The position numbers and the translations under genes were made by a program. This document shows, in pieces, positions 33,571-46,271 of a stretch of DNA of 64,000 bases. Positions within the stretch are counted from its first letter, which is position 1. Every line of letters starts with the position of its first letter. The notes below the pieces were generated by a model. The model had not been told where the DNA came from. It saw only the letters and a program-made list of their open reading frames with translations, and searched no databases. The DNA comes from Ophiura sarsii (taxonomy: Eukaryota > Echinodermata > Ophiuroidea > Amphilepidida > Ophiuridae). The DNA is taken from positions 70,558,682 through 70,622,681 of the forward strand of contig CM069453.1 of assembly GCA_035610835.1 (NCBI GenBank), written 5' to 3'.

Positions 33571-36500
33571 TACAAGTACAAGTGGTGAGACATATAGTTT
33601 AAGAATCAGCACGGTATAAGTACAAATCGTGAGACATATAGTTTAAGAATCAGCACGGTATAAGTACAAATGGTGAGACATATAGTTTAAGAATCAGCAC
33701 GGTATAAGTACAAATGGTGAGACATATAGTTTAAGAATCAGCACGGTATAAGTACAAGTGGTGAGACATATAGTTTAAGAATCAGCACGGTATAAGTACA
33801 AATCGTGAGACATATAGTTTAAGAATCAGCACGGTATAAGTACAAATGGTGAGACATATAGTTTAAGAATCAGCACGGTATAAGTACAAGTGGTGAAACA
33901 TATAGTTTAAGAATCAGCACGGTATGAGTACAAGTGGTGAGACATATAGTTTAAGAATCAGCACGGTATGAGTACAAGTAGTGAGACATGTACTTTAAGA
34001 ATCAGCACGGTATAAGTATAAGTGGCGAGACATATAGTTTAAGAATCAGCACGGTATAAGTACAAGTGGTGAAACATATAGTTTAAGAATCAGCACGGTA
34101 TAAGTATAAGTGGTGAGACATATAGTTTAAGAATCAGCACGGTATAAGTACAAGTGGTGAGACATATAGTTTAAGAATCAGCACGGTATAAGTACAAGTG
34201 GCGAGACATATAGTTTAAGAATCAGCACAGTATAAGTACAAATGGTGAGACATATAGTTTAAGAATCAGCACGGTATGAGTACAAGTGGTGAGACATATA
34301 GTTTAAGAATCAGCACGGTATGAGTACAAGTGGCGAGACATATAGTTTAAGAATCAGCACAGTATAAGTACAAATGGTGAGACATATAGTTTAAGAATCA
34401 GCACGGTATAAGAACAAATGGTGAGACTTATAGTTTAAGAATCAGCACGGTATAAGTACAAGTGTATAGTTTAAGAATCAGCACGGTATAAGAACAAGTG
34501 TATAGTTTAAGAATCAGCACGGTATAAGAACAAATGGTGAGACTTATAGTTTAAGAATCAGCACGGTATGAGTACAAGTGGTGAGACATATAGTTTAAGA
34601 ATCAGCACGGTATAAGTACAAGTGGTGAAACATATAGTTTAAGAATCAGCACGGTATAAGTACAAGTGGTGAGACATTTAGTTTAAGAATCAGCACGGTA
34701 TAAGAACAAGTGGTGAGACATATAGTTTAAGAATCAGCACGGTATGAGTACAAGTGGTGAGACATATAGTTTAAGAATCAGCACGGTATAAGTACAAGTG
34801 GTGAGACATATAGTTTAAGAATCAGCACGGTATAAGTACAAGTGGTGAGACATATAGTTTAAGAACCAGCACAGTATGAGTACAAGTGGCGAGACATATA
34901 GTTTAAGAATCAGCACGGTATAAGTACAAGTGGTGAGACATATAGTTTAAGAATCAGCACGGTATAAGTACAAGTGGGGAGACATATAGTTTAAGAATCA
35001 GCACGGTATGAGTACAAGTGGCGAGACATATAGTTTAAGAATCAGCACGGTATAAGTACAAGTGGTGAGACATATAGTTTAAGAATCAGCACAGTATGAG
35101 TACAAGTGGGGAGACATATAGTCCCCCCACGTATAAGTGGTGAGACATATAGTTTAAGAATCAGCACGGTATAAGTACAAGTGGGGAGACATATAGTCCC
35201 CCCACGTATAAGTGGTGAGACATATAGTTTAAGAATCAGCACGGTATAAGAACAAATGGTGAGACTTATAGTTTAAGAATCAGCACGGTATGAGTACAAG
35301 TGGTGAGACATATAGTTTAAGAATCAGCACGGTATAAGTACAAGTGGTGAGACATTTAGTTTAAGAATCAGCACAGTATGAGTACAAGTGGCGAGACATA
35401 TAGTTTAAGAATCAGCACGGTATAAGTACAAGTGGGGAGACATATAGTCCCCCCACGTATAAGTGGTGAGACATATAGTTTAAGAATCAGCACGGTATAA
35501 GAACAAATGGTGAGACTTATAGTTTAAGAATCAGCACGGTATGAGTACAAGTGGTGAGACATATAGTTTAAGAATCAGCACGGTATAAGTACAAGTGGTG
35601 AGACATATAGTTTAAGAATCAGCACGGTATAAGTACAAATGGTGAGATTTATAGTTTAAGAATCAGCACGGTATAAGTACAAATGGTGAGACATATAGTT
35701 TAAGAATCAGCACGGTATAAGAACAAGTGTATAGTTAAAGAATCAGCACGGTATAAGAACAAATGGTGAGACTTATAGTTAAAGAATCAGCACGGTATGA
35801 GTACAAGTGGTGAGACATATAGTTTAAGAATCAGCACGGTATAAGTACAAATGGTGAGACATATAGTTTAAGAATCAGCACGGTATAAGTACAAGTGGTG
35901 AGACATATAGTTTAAGAATCAGCACGGTATAAGTACAAGTGGGGAGACATATAGTTTAAGAATCAGCACGGTATAAGTACAAGTGGGGAGACATATAGTT
36001 TGAGAACCAGCACGGTATGAGTACAAGTGGTGAGACATATAGTTTAAGAATCAGCACGGTATAAGTACAAGTGGTGAGACATATAGTTTAAGAATCAGCA
36101 CGGTATAAGTACAAGTGGGGAGACATATAGTTTGAGAACCAGCACGGTATGAGTACAAGTGGTGAGACATATAGTTTAAGAATCAGCACGGTATAAGTAT
36201 AAGTGGCGAGACATATAGTTTAAGAATCAGCACGGTATAAGAACAAATGGGGAGACATATAGTTTAAGAATCAGCACGGTATGAGTACAAGTGGCGAGAC
36301 ATATAGTTTAAGAATCAGCACGGTATAAGTACAAGTGGTGAGACATATAGTTTAAGAATCAGCACGGTATAAGTACAAGTGGGGAGACATATAGTTTGAG
36401 AACCAGCACGGTATGAGTACAAGTGGTGAGACATATAGTTTAAGAATCAGCACGGTATAAGTACAAGTGGTGAGACATATAGTTTAAGAATCAGCACGGT

Positions 36501-37454
36501 ATAAGTACAAGTGGGGAGACATATAGTTTGAGAACCAGCACGGTATGAGTACAAGTGGTGAGACATATAGTTTAAGAATCAGCACGGTATAAGTATAAGT
36601 GGCGAGACATATAGTTTAAGAATCAGCACGGTATAAGAACAAATGGGGAGACATATAGTTTAAGAATCAGCACGGTATGAGTACAAGTGGCGAGACATAT
36701 AGTTTAAGAATCAGCACGGTATAAGTACAAGTGGTGAGACATATAGTTTAAGAATCAGCACGGTATAAGTACAAGTGGTGAGACATATAGTTTAAGAATC
36801 AGCACGGTATAAGTACAAGTGGAGAGACATATAGTTTAAGAATCAGCACGGTATAAGTACAAGTGGGGAGACATATAGTTTAAGAATCAGCACGGTATGA
36901 GTACAAGTGGTGAGACATAGGCCTATAGTTTAAGAATCAGCACGGTATAAGTACAAGTGGCGAGACATATAGTTTAAGAATCAGCACGGTATAAGTACAA
37001 GTGGTGAGACATATAGTTTAAGAATAAGCACGGTATAAGTACAAGTGGAGAGACATATAGTTTAAGAATCAGCACGGTATAAGTACAAGTGGGGAGACAT
37101 ATAGTCCCCCCACGTATAAGTGGTGAGACATATAGTTTAAGAATCAGCACGGTATATGAACAAGTGGTGAGACATATAGTTTAAGAATTAGCACGGTATG
37201 AGTACAAGTGGTGAGACATATAGTTTAAGAATCAGCACGGTATAAGTACAAGTGGGGAGACATATAGTCCCCCCACGTATAAGTGGTGAGACATATAGTT
37301 TAAGAATCAGCACGGTGTAAGAACAAGTGGTGAGACATATAGTTTAAGAATTAGCACGGTATAAGTACAAGTGGGGAGACATATAGCCCCCCCCCCCCCC
37401 CCCCCCCCCCCACGTATAAGTGGTGAGACATAAAGTTTAAGAATCAGCACGGTA
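33571..37454 (+). repeat. 44-bp minisatellite, about 88 units
   Basis: The unit is GGTATAAGTACAAGTGGTGA followed by GACATATAGTTTAAGAATCA and GCAC. Variants (GGTATGAG, AAATGG, GGCGAG, TGGGGAG) are mixed. Several multi-unit blocks recur, for example 36001-36180 and 36400-36580, showing higher-order repeats. Six units contain a CCCCCCAC variant after GACATATAG (near 35121, 35195, 35448, 37103, 37268 and 37387), the last expanded to C25 (37387-37411). A G12 run at 33551-33562 precedes the array. A stray unit at 37984-38012 lies beyond an inserted MITE. Confidence 0.97.
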
Positions 37455-37983
37455 CACAGAGAATATTAATTTGTCAACAATTAAAAACTTGTCATAAGAA
37501 ATGGCAGGTTTGTGATTCAAGAAATATTCTGTAGTGCACATTTATTTGTGATGCTAAAAGAACAATTTAGAGTGTTTCTAGTTAATTATCATCGTAACAA
37601 ACATTTGATGAATGTTAATAACAAATTAATGAATGACACTTGAAATGACAAATTAAATGACTAATTATCAATGAAATGACAAATTAAAATTAGTCATTTC
37701 ATTTGTCATTCATATTAAATGACTTAAAAATTATTCTTTTAATTTGTCCATTTAATTTGTCATTGTGCATTTGTCATTGAAAGTCAAATATTTGGTTAGT
37801 CGTGAAAATAGTTGCTATGTCGAAAATTAATTTTAAAACTACTATAATTGTCATTAATCTTTAAAAAATAATTGTTTAGCTTTACAAAATATTTCTTAAC
37901 TGACGAACTTTCCATGACAAATTAATGACACATGTTTAATTTGTCAAATAAGACACATTTTTGACGAATTAATATTCTCTGTG
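37455..37983. mobile_element. TA-flanked (Tc1/mariner-type) MITE in the last minisatellite unit
   Basis: The ends are CACAGAGAATATTAATTTGT and its near complement, flanked by TA at 37453-37454 and 37984-37985. Minisatellite sequence resumes immediately at 37984 (TATGAGTACACAAGTG). The interior has about seven ACAAATTAA or TTAATTTGT motifs in both orientations. Non-coding. Confidence 0.88.
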
Positions 37984-38012
37984 TATGAGTACACAAGTGA
38001 TGAGACATAGTT

Positions 38013-38399
38013 TTCTTCCTCGTCATGCGAGAGTCGGATACATTTAACGCTTAGGTTACTAGCTTTTAAAAAATCTTGACATCTTCAAGCGTTGGCGACT
38101 GGCGAGGGCCATTTCACATTTTTAAATGAACAATGACATATTTCAAGCTGAAATTCACACATTTACCAAGACATGAAGAATTATTGCCAATCATCATACG
38201 CTGGGAAACAGGACTCCTGTGTGTGTACAGTATAAAGTAATGAAGTCAAAATAAGGACGAAGCGAATCAGTGGTCGAATGATCTTATATTTAATCAAAGT
38301 AGTCAAGGACCCAGTTTATTAAGATGGTTGCTTCTGAATTAAAATATGACTTTATTTACACTAGCAGACGCAATAGGTTCATTTATTATGGTGGCAAAT
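38013..38399. other. No feature recognised
   Basis: Unique-looking AT-rich DNA between the minisatellite remnant and family A copy 4. Confidence 0.4.
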
Positions 38400-39480
38400 A
38401 CAATTTGACACCTATTGATACATTGTGTATATACACCTGACATTACCGAAGGAGATTTCCTGCGGGACTTCAAATCTGTATCATACTTTATCCGTCGTCG
38501 AGAGCAATTTTCCCAGCAAACTCTCATTCACCATCTCATGATTGCTTGATTTTGGCAATCAAATCATTGCTCATACAGACTCACATATTAGTTGCGAAAG
38601 CGCCGTCAGGGATTTGTATATCATGTCAACAGCAGTTTGTTTTGAAATGTAACACTGATAAATCGCCCCGACTTTGTCTTGCGCGTGTATACCAATCATC
38701 TAAATGCCACACGTAAGGCAACAAGTGTTATAACGAGATTAATCCTGTGTCTATCCTTGAGGTCGCGCTTATTGACACCTAGCACATAAAATCCCTGACC
38801 AGGTGCTTTGAGAGGTTTGTCCAATTCAAAATAGATAATCGGTACCAAAATCTGAGATATACATTAAATTAGCAAATTCCTTCTCCGCGGTTTGATACCT
38901 CATTAACAAAATCGAATGGATACTTTTAAAGTTATGGCGATTTCAATGACCGCGCATAACAACAGCAAAGTTGCACTAGGTATAGGAAATCATTGATTTG
39001 AGTGTGATAAAGGGATAAAGGGTCTGACTAGCTGTGAATTATAAAAGTATTTGAGTCTTTACACACACATTTTCAGTGCATAATTACATATAAATCAATG
39101 ATTTTTAAAAGTATCCATTCGATTTTGTTGAATGAGGTATCAAACTGCGGAGAGGGAATTTGCTCATTTAATGTATATCTCAGATGTTTGGTACCGATTA
39201 TCTATATATATTTTGAATTAGCCAACCTCAACACCTGGTCAGGGACTTTATTTGGCTAGGTGTACATCGTTCAAGTAGGAGTTCAATCCATTATTTGACA
39301 GGGATTTCCCCACGAAACGATATCTGGAATCTAGATAATGAGCTCGGAACTTATTAGAACTTGCGTCAACACCATAATGATTGCGTTGCTTCTATCATAG
39401 CGTGTACATGACGGTCTCAGGGCTGCGAATGCGATTGCATGCAAAGTAACAAAACTGAGATAGACCCGGGGATATATATA
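38400..39480 (+). repeat. Dispersed repeat family A, copy 4 (interrupted)
   Basis: 38400-38774 and 39264-39480 follow the family A order (CGAGAGCAATTTTCCC, TCATGTCAACAGCA, GGCAACAAGTGTTATAACGA, GAGGTCGCGC, then AGGGATTTCCCC). A foldback element is inserted between the GTCGCGC and GATTTCCCC landmarks. Confidence 0.75.
38775..39263. mobile_element. Foldback MITE in family A copy 4
   Basis: Arms of about 190 bp begin ACACCTAGC and share TCCCTGACCAGGTG, GATAATCGGTACCAAA, TCTGAGATATACATTAAAT and ATCGAATGGATACTTTTAAA. The target duplication is unclear. Non-coding. Confidence 0.85.
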
Positions 39481-41211
39481 CCAGCTGCAGGTTATAGGAA
39501 TGTCCCATTATAAAATGAGCAGATACAATGGGTATTGGTCCAGCAGCAATTGAGTTCCGTATATAATTATTTCTGTAACGAAATTCCAAAGAGACATATG
39601 TCTTTTCCCCGTGCAAGAATGTAAAAACAGACAGGACGAGCTTTTAAAAACCATGACAATTTTCTGATGAAGCCAGGGCCACTTCTGACGAATCCCTACC
39701 AATTTAAAAGCCCATCCATGGCGTACTCGTTGAAACCATTCTACTTGCTACGGATTCCCAACGTGGACACCTTTAGCTGCCTTTTTTCTAAGAAATGAAA
39801 TTATCAAAGACAAAATGGTCTATATCTTTGATCTTTTGTATATCGCAAAAAAGAGTAAAATACGTACAGTTTCTTGACGATGGGCGGGTTAGCGATATCA
39901 CGGATACTTATTAGTATAATTTTAGAAGCACTAGAACAGTCACAGATCCTTGAAAATAAAGATGCATCTGCATCACAAACATCTATAATATGCATAGATA
40001 CATGTACCCTGTGTACGTTGTACCTGTGTACGTCACAGGTGTAATCCGTGTAATCCAAACTCGCACACAGAACCTCAATAGGTCGATAGCAAAGCATCTA
40101 CTGATAATTTGTGTTTGTTCAGACCTATCGACCGAGACCCAGACCGATACCGAGTTGGGAGTTACGTAGTAAATCGTCATGCGGTTACAGTTCATTCATC
40201 CCACACTAAAACAGAGATTCTGGCAATTATGATTGGTTTTTATGTATACCTTTTCCCCTGGGCAATGTTTAAGAGTAATTTTTTTGCATTATATTATTCT
40301 AAAACATACTCCATCGAATAAAACATATTTAAATCACATTATAGAAGTCAGCTACGGAACGCGAGCCGTTTCACTTAATGGCGCTTAAGATTGACGGGGT
40401 GTGTGTCACTGTGTAACGTGTACCCGTCAATTTGAGCAATCATTGCATTTTGCTTTTCAACCCCATTTATTTGCATAAACTTTAACATCTTAACAAATTG
40501 AGGGCAGCCTAGGTACCAGATTCCTCGCGGTAGTTAGTCCGATGATTTTGTCTTACCCTTGACCCCCAACATCTCAATACAGGTCGAGATTACACCTTTT
40601 TGAGCCTATATACCGCAATGACACTACCATTTTCTAGGCGAGTTTACACCATTTTAATGAATTGTTAGGGTACGTGTGATCGTCTTTGCGTTAAAAATAA
40701 GCCTTGTAGTATTATATATGGATGAATTGTTAAACATTATCTTAGAGATAAGAGACTTATCTTATGGTTGAAATCGGCAAATAGGATTCTTTTCAATCTT
40801 GAAGATTACTGTGACGGGAAGCCGTTCCCAAGCCCGTCCTTTTATTGAAATATCGAACTTATTCGTCACCCAGTGGAAGACCGTAACTTTGATGCCGCCA
40901 TGAGACAATTGACGGCAGTACGTCTCTAAATAGCACGCCCTCAAGCCGAACGCGCTCCGGTTCCGAGGCAGACTGTTTGGTTTGGCGAAATTCCATGCAA
41001 ACATTGCCACATCGGTATGATGAACAGCAATGTCATCATGGTCGTAGTGGCATGATGTGTAAAGAGTGAAATGTAATAAACCTGTTTCGCTTTTAACATG
41101 GATATGATCGCATGGTATTTTGAAGTTACGAACCACTGATTGTCCAAAGAATTATTTGTTGTACCAATTATTAATATTTTTTCATCGTGATCATTTTCAT
41201 TATTTCTTGCA
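39481..41211. other. No gene seen; traces of dispersed repeat family D
   Basis: 40355-40480 matches the complement of 47965-48085 (shared blocks AACGTGTACCCGTC and ATTGCATTTTGC). 40920-40975 resembles 48045-48100 (AGCRCGCCCTCAAG). Frames at 39804-40097 and 40762-41136 have no known motifs. Confidence 0.4.
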
Positions 41212-42299
41212 TCTTACTATAAATCTTGAAACGGTGTGTGTTGGGGTGTGTGGGGGTGGGGGTGTGTTTATTTGTGTGTTTGTTATCCTAGTTGTGATCA
41301 AAGTGGCGCCTAATTTGCATGAAAGATAGAGGAAATAACGGGAAGGGTGTTAAAGTTTATTCCACTGAAATTGGTTAACAATTGGCTCCAAAAATAGCAA
41401 AAAACCTCTCAGATTTGGCTCATAAATGCCACTAGAATTGAACAACATTGTGCGTTGCGCGTACTACAGCGTAATCTTACCGTGGTAACGCTACGCGTGC
41501 ATGTTTGCGCAAGGGCTGACTGTCGCGAGACACACGCACCCCTACACATGGCGCAGAAGCCACACGGGAAATGGTATAGGCCTGTTGGTAGGGAAAGTAC
41601 GTGGGGCGGTGTAAAACCACGGGGAAATGGTTTAGGATAGGCCTAGGGTTATAATGGTACAAGTAGCGTTTTGCGGGGGTTAATGAAGCAACCTGATTTC
41701 TTTACTTTAAGTTGGCATGCCAAACAAGGGACCGAGGGTTAATGAAGTAGCCACGGGAAATGGTTTAGGGAGGGTTGTGATTATAAATCAAACTGGTTTG
41801 GGTGTGTGCATGGGGGAGGGGGGCGATGGGGGTAAAACCACGGGAAATGTTTTAGGATAGGGTTAAGAGTTAATGAAGTAGCCGCGGGAAATGGTTAGGG
41901 AGGGTTATGATAATAAATCCACCTGGTTGGTGTAGTTGCAGTGGGGGGGGGGGGGGGGGGGGGGGGGGGCGGCGATTGTAGGGGGTTTATGTGGTTTTAA
42001 AAGTACCGAGGGTTAACTTGATGCGGTTTGAGGGGTAGGGGTTAATAAAGTAGACACGGTAAATGGTTTAGGAGGGATATGGTTATAAATCAACCTGATT
42101 GGGGTGGGGGTTGTAGGGGGTTTATAATGCCTTTAGAGGGGATATGGTTATAAATAAACCTGGTTGGGGTGTTGTAGGGGGTTTATGTGGTTTCAGAGGT
42201 AGGTAGTGGTATAACCAGGAGGTGTATGTGGTTTCAGAGGTAGGTAATAGAGCATAACCATCTAGCGGGGACCCGAGCGTAGCGAGGGTACGCCGCTAG
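41212..42299 (+). mobile_element. Mini-Helitron 3 (non-autonomous)
   Basis: It starts TCTTACTATAAATC after an A (41211) and ends GCCGCTAG before a T (42300). A terminal hairpin lies at 42262-42299, CTAGCGG paired with CCGCTAG, with an imperfect inner stem. These are Helitron hallmarks: 5' TC, 3' CTRR with a hairpin, A/T target, no target duplication. The interior has GC-rich CACACGGGAAATGGT-like tandem units and G27 at 41943-41969. No Rep-helicase frame. Confidence 0.8.
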
Positions 42300-43207
42300 T
42301 CATATTAAATATAGAAAATTTTGAAAACAAAGGATTACACGAATAAAATATCCTTTAAAAAGGAAAAGGGCGACAAAATGAATGATGGGGCATGTTCGCC
42401 AATAAGGATTTACATGATTAAGATTTTGTATAATTTCAAAATTGTAATTCACCTCCTGTAGCCTATTTGTAATTATAAAATAGCTATCTGGAATGGAGTA
42501 GCACTAAAATTAGAAACTAATATTCTTAAATGTGGTATTTATTATAATTTTAAAATTCTAAACGAATATATTCCGTAAAATATGACCCATTCATAAATTG
42601 TGGACTCTCTTAATGTTATTTTGGAAGAAATTCACATTGCATAACAAATGTGTATATCTATTTAATACATGCTACTTTAGGAAGCCTAATTATGAGACCA
42701 TAGCGAACTTGCCCCGGCCTATGGACGAACCTGCCCCGGGTCGGGGCAATTGTACCATTTTTGCCTCCTGTCTTTATCCTTTAATCATTCCTCTACAGTA
42801 AGGCCTGGGTACTGAAATTGTGGTCGTATGTATTATACCAAGATATCAATCTTTCATGTAATGTCTTGTTTGTTTCAATCTTTTCGAAGAAAACTTGGAT
42901 AATTCCTCACCACAAGGAGGGTGCATTTCAAATGGGGAAACCTACCTGCCTGGGTGACTCCATTTGAAATATAGGAGTAAGAAAGCTACACTCCCTGTGT
43001 GGAAGATTCGAAAGGGCACTGTCGGATGGCTCTTCAGGGTGAAAGATGCTGTCAAGAACGCCTAATAAATGCATCGACAGTTAGATCAATCGGCGGTTTC
43101 AGGATTACAAATTTGGGATAAAAAGCGTATAATTCTTTCTGTAATTTTGCACCGTGTCTCCATAGTGAATAATATCAAACTGAAAATGTGAGTATAGGGC
43201 CTATCTC
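42300..43207. other. No feature recognised
   Basis: AT-rich DNA. The open frame 42598-42801 has no recognisable domain. Confidence 0.4.
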
Positions 43208-43462
43208 TTAATGTGAAAGAGTGGTTTTCCACTCTTTCAAGAAGTTAAACGCAGGACAACACGTTTTTGAGTGGAAAAACACTCTTAAAGGAGTGAAAGG
43301 GGATTTTATATGACAATGTTCCACTCTATTGAGAGTGAAAAATTAACTTTCACACTCATTTTAGAGAGGAATGTTCCACTCCAAAACGGGTTGTCCTGCG
43401 TTTCACTCCCTTCTCTCCTTTTCGAGTGAACTTCCACTCTTTCCACTCGTTTTACATTTAGA
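43208..43462. mobile_element. MITE-like cluster of GAGTGGAA inverted motifs
   Basis: Arms share GTGAAAGAGTGG and AACGCAGGACAAC (left near 43250-43265, complement near 43388-43402). GAGTGGAA or TTCCACTC occurs repeatedly in both orientations. A left TTAA is at 43208-43211; the right boundary is unclear. Confidence 0.55.
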
Positions 43463-45309
43463 GATTACGAAGCCTCAACATTGTTGGATTATGCATTGCT
43501 TTTCTTCCCTTATCCCTCCTTTTCACGGTGCCACTGATTTGCCGGCAGACTCTTCAAACTCAATGTAAGGATTTCTGAAAAATAACGTCTTCAAGATCTT
43601 ATTAAACAAACATTCACACTAGTTATAAAAGGAGACCTACCTGTAGGTCTCGTGACCAATCCTGGGAACAAAGGTTTGAAAGTGTTTTTGTGTTCCCTGA
43701 TGAATACCGAACCATTTTGACTTGAATACGTGTGGGTGTGTGTCTGAGTCTCGTATAACAGAGAGGGCGCTATACACGTAGTCATCATACTAACGTCTAA
43801 CTTCTGTTGTCTATCGTACGATAAATGTCGCTAAGGATTTTGACGAAGCTGTATTTTCACATTTAAACCATGGATTGAAATATTTCAATGTTTGGTAATT
43901 ATGATTACAATATATATGGTGAAAAAATGATACTAGATCTCCTTTAAAATAAGTTGCAGATTTCCTGGGACACACTATGTTTAATAGGACGTATATGGAT
44001 TTGGCGGTGCAGCATCATTAGTATCTTGAACTGATAATCTGTCATGATGGATGTCATGGTCACTTTGACGCAGATGAACTGCAGATGTCCGGCGTTTATT
44101 CGTAGGTGATCCAATTCTGTTTGACCGTAGAAAGATTTTATACACAAGCCTCCATTCACTTATAATGATGTGCATACTCAATGGCTAAATCTCACACATC
44201 TGTTGTTTTACGGTAATGCCATTGCAATATGGATAGTGAGAAATATACCCCACCCAAAGTCACCAGGAACCTCGAGTGGGTGTTTTATAATCACTGTCAA
44301 TGCTATGGACGAAATTCATGATATTTCACGCGAGTGTGTTTTGTTATTGTTCGCGGAGCTGCGTCCAAATGCATGAAATGCGCGAAATTTCACGACTGAC
44401 CAATCAGGACGTGCGAACATTTTTGAAAGCGACCTGTACGTACCTCCGGGTTTACGCACGCGCGCTCGTACACATGTACGCACGTACGCGCGAACGTACA
44501 CACGGATTATTAGAATTGTGTTCATAGCATTATGACACTGATTACTAGTATATAGTGCACGAAGGTGGAATTTATACACCTAATAATATGACATCGGGAT
44601 AAATAATTTCACTGTTGAATAAATAAGCATTTTATAATTTTGTTCTATATATTAACATGTATAAGTCGAATGACAGCAAATAAAACGTGTAGAAACATAT
44701 TGTCGGTAATACAGGGTCTTAAACTTGTGTACGTATTTCGCATGGATAATGCTTTCCCCCGATATTTTCAAATAATTATATATAGGAGGTCCTAATAATT
44801 TCAAATTTGGCGAGCAAACGTCCAATATATATGTGACGATGACAATGATCCTAAACAATCATGACAATAGACTCTCGACCCTACGCTAAGTTGTAGGCAT
44901 ACTACTGTATTAGGTGACACATCAAGGATTCGATACTGACCTTGAAATGTTGATTATAGGACCGAGTTCACCGGGAGGTTTGTCTGGCTGCCTGGGCCAG
45001 GCTGAGGAGTTTGCTTGACGTTATCGTATTGAAGGCCTCTCGAACCTTCTGCTGCCAAAATACCTCATATGCTCGGAAAAGGCCTTCATAGACAAACTTT
45101 GAATGAAGTATATCAAGGAACACAAAACAGACGTTTGCGAGATGAAATTAAGATGCCGGCGACATCACGTGTAAACAATATTCTGATGAGTCCTATATCC
45201 AGCAATGAATATCAACTGGCTCAGAGCTACTAGCTTCGTGCTCATAGCAGACAGGGCAGAAGTATGACAGCTGTGATGTGGGGCTGCAACCATAATGTCA
45301 TAATTGGTG
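43463..45309. other. No gene seen
   Basis: A CG-rich near-palindromic tract, with ACGCACGCGCGC and ACGTACGCGCG motifs, occupies about 44450-44505. Frames here (for example 44300-44527 and 44316-44579) overlap on both strands and lack domains. Confidence 0.4.
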
Positions 45310-45800
45310 CTGTAACTATACCGCAAAGAAGACTGTTTGAGCAACACCAGCATGCTTTAATTTCATCACATGACATAACATTGCATTGAAAGGCGTATAA
45401 TGTTGATAAACGAGGGTCTTTAAAAAAATCCTGCTGCCGGGTCTTTAAGAAAATCTTGCTGCAGGTTCTGTAAGAAAATCTTGCTGCAGGTTCTGTAAGA
45501 AAATCTTGCTGCAAATAGTACACTTGATATGTGACTTCAATTCAGTCCTCTCTTGTTTTCCTTAAAGACTCTCTATATTTTGAATACCACATAATAAATA
45601 AGTTTTAGTTGGGATTCAACTTCTTTTTCAAATATGTTGCCAAGTTAAGCCTATATCTGCACCATATAGAAGGTGGAAGTTATACGACCTTCAGTTGTTA
45701 CTTCAACACATGTTTAGTATAGTACTGTTTGTTTTGGGGAAAGCCTTGTTGGCACGATAGTGATGCTAAAGCATACTGGACTAAGGTCTTCAAGCTTCAT
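45310..45800 (-). repeat. Dispersed repeat family C, copy 2
   Basis: The reverse complement matches 4560-5000 in order, including GTGCCAAC.AGG, AAGTTGAATCCCAACTAAAA and AAAGCATGCTGGTGTT. It differs by a local tandem expansion of the GTCTTTAAGAAAATC motif. Confidence 0.65.
45414..45513 (+). repeat. 25-bp tandem repeat, four units
   Basis: Four phased 25-bp units end AAAATCTTGCTGCA. The homologous place in family C copy 1 (about 4840-4864, opposite strand) has one unit, so the array expanded in this copy. Confidence 0.95.
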
Positions 45801-46267
45801 GGACTGTACAAGAAATCTTCTTTGACTAATATAACCTCTCTCAAGAAGGGTTTTTTTTCTTTTTTGTTGTTGTATAAAGCGCAAATGTGAACAATAGCCC
45901 AACAGACATTAACAAGGTTAATGACCAGAGTGATTAAAAATCAAACTGGTGACTCTCGAAAGAGAGCTCTGAAAGGCCAATCAATTGGTTCACTGCAACT
46001 CAGAAAATATGCCTAAAACAAGAAACACAAATAGGCAGAGGTTAAAAATGCCAATGAAAGTGACATAAAAATAAGATAAAAGCCCAAACATAAAGAACAA
46101 CATCAAAATATAAATTAAAGACAAATAATGATATTTGGAGGTCTGATGGGCATCAAGAGAACCTACACAACAAACTTGGGAACTAAATCTTCCAGGAGCT
46201 GCCTGTTGTCACCTGCCCAGCTGACTATATGCTTTACAGGACCATCCACCATCTCCCCAACCAAGCA
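45801..46267. other. No feature recognised
   Basis: Unassigned DNA up to the TTAA that bounds the next foldback element. Confidence 0.4.
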
Positions 46268-46271
46268 TTAA

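Noticed and set aside
33571..37454. Possible CRISPR-like array
   Set aside because: Units are contiguous 44-bp copies with no unique spacers, and the context is eukaryotic.
40762..41136. 124-codon minus-strand frame
   Set aside because: Part of it overlaps dispersed repeat family D, and no motif supports a protein.
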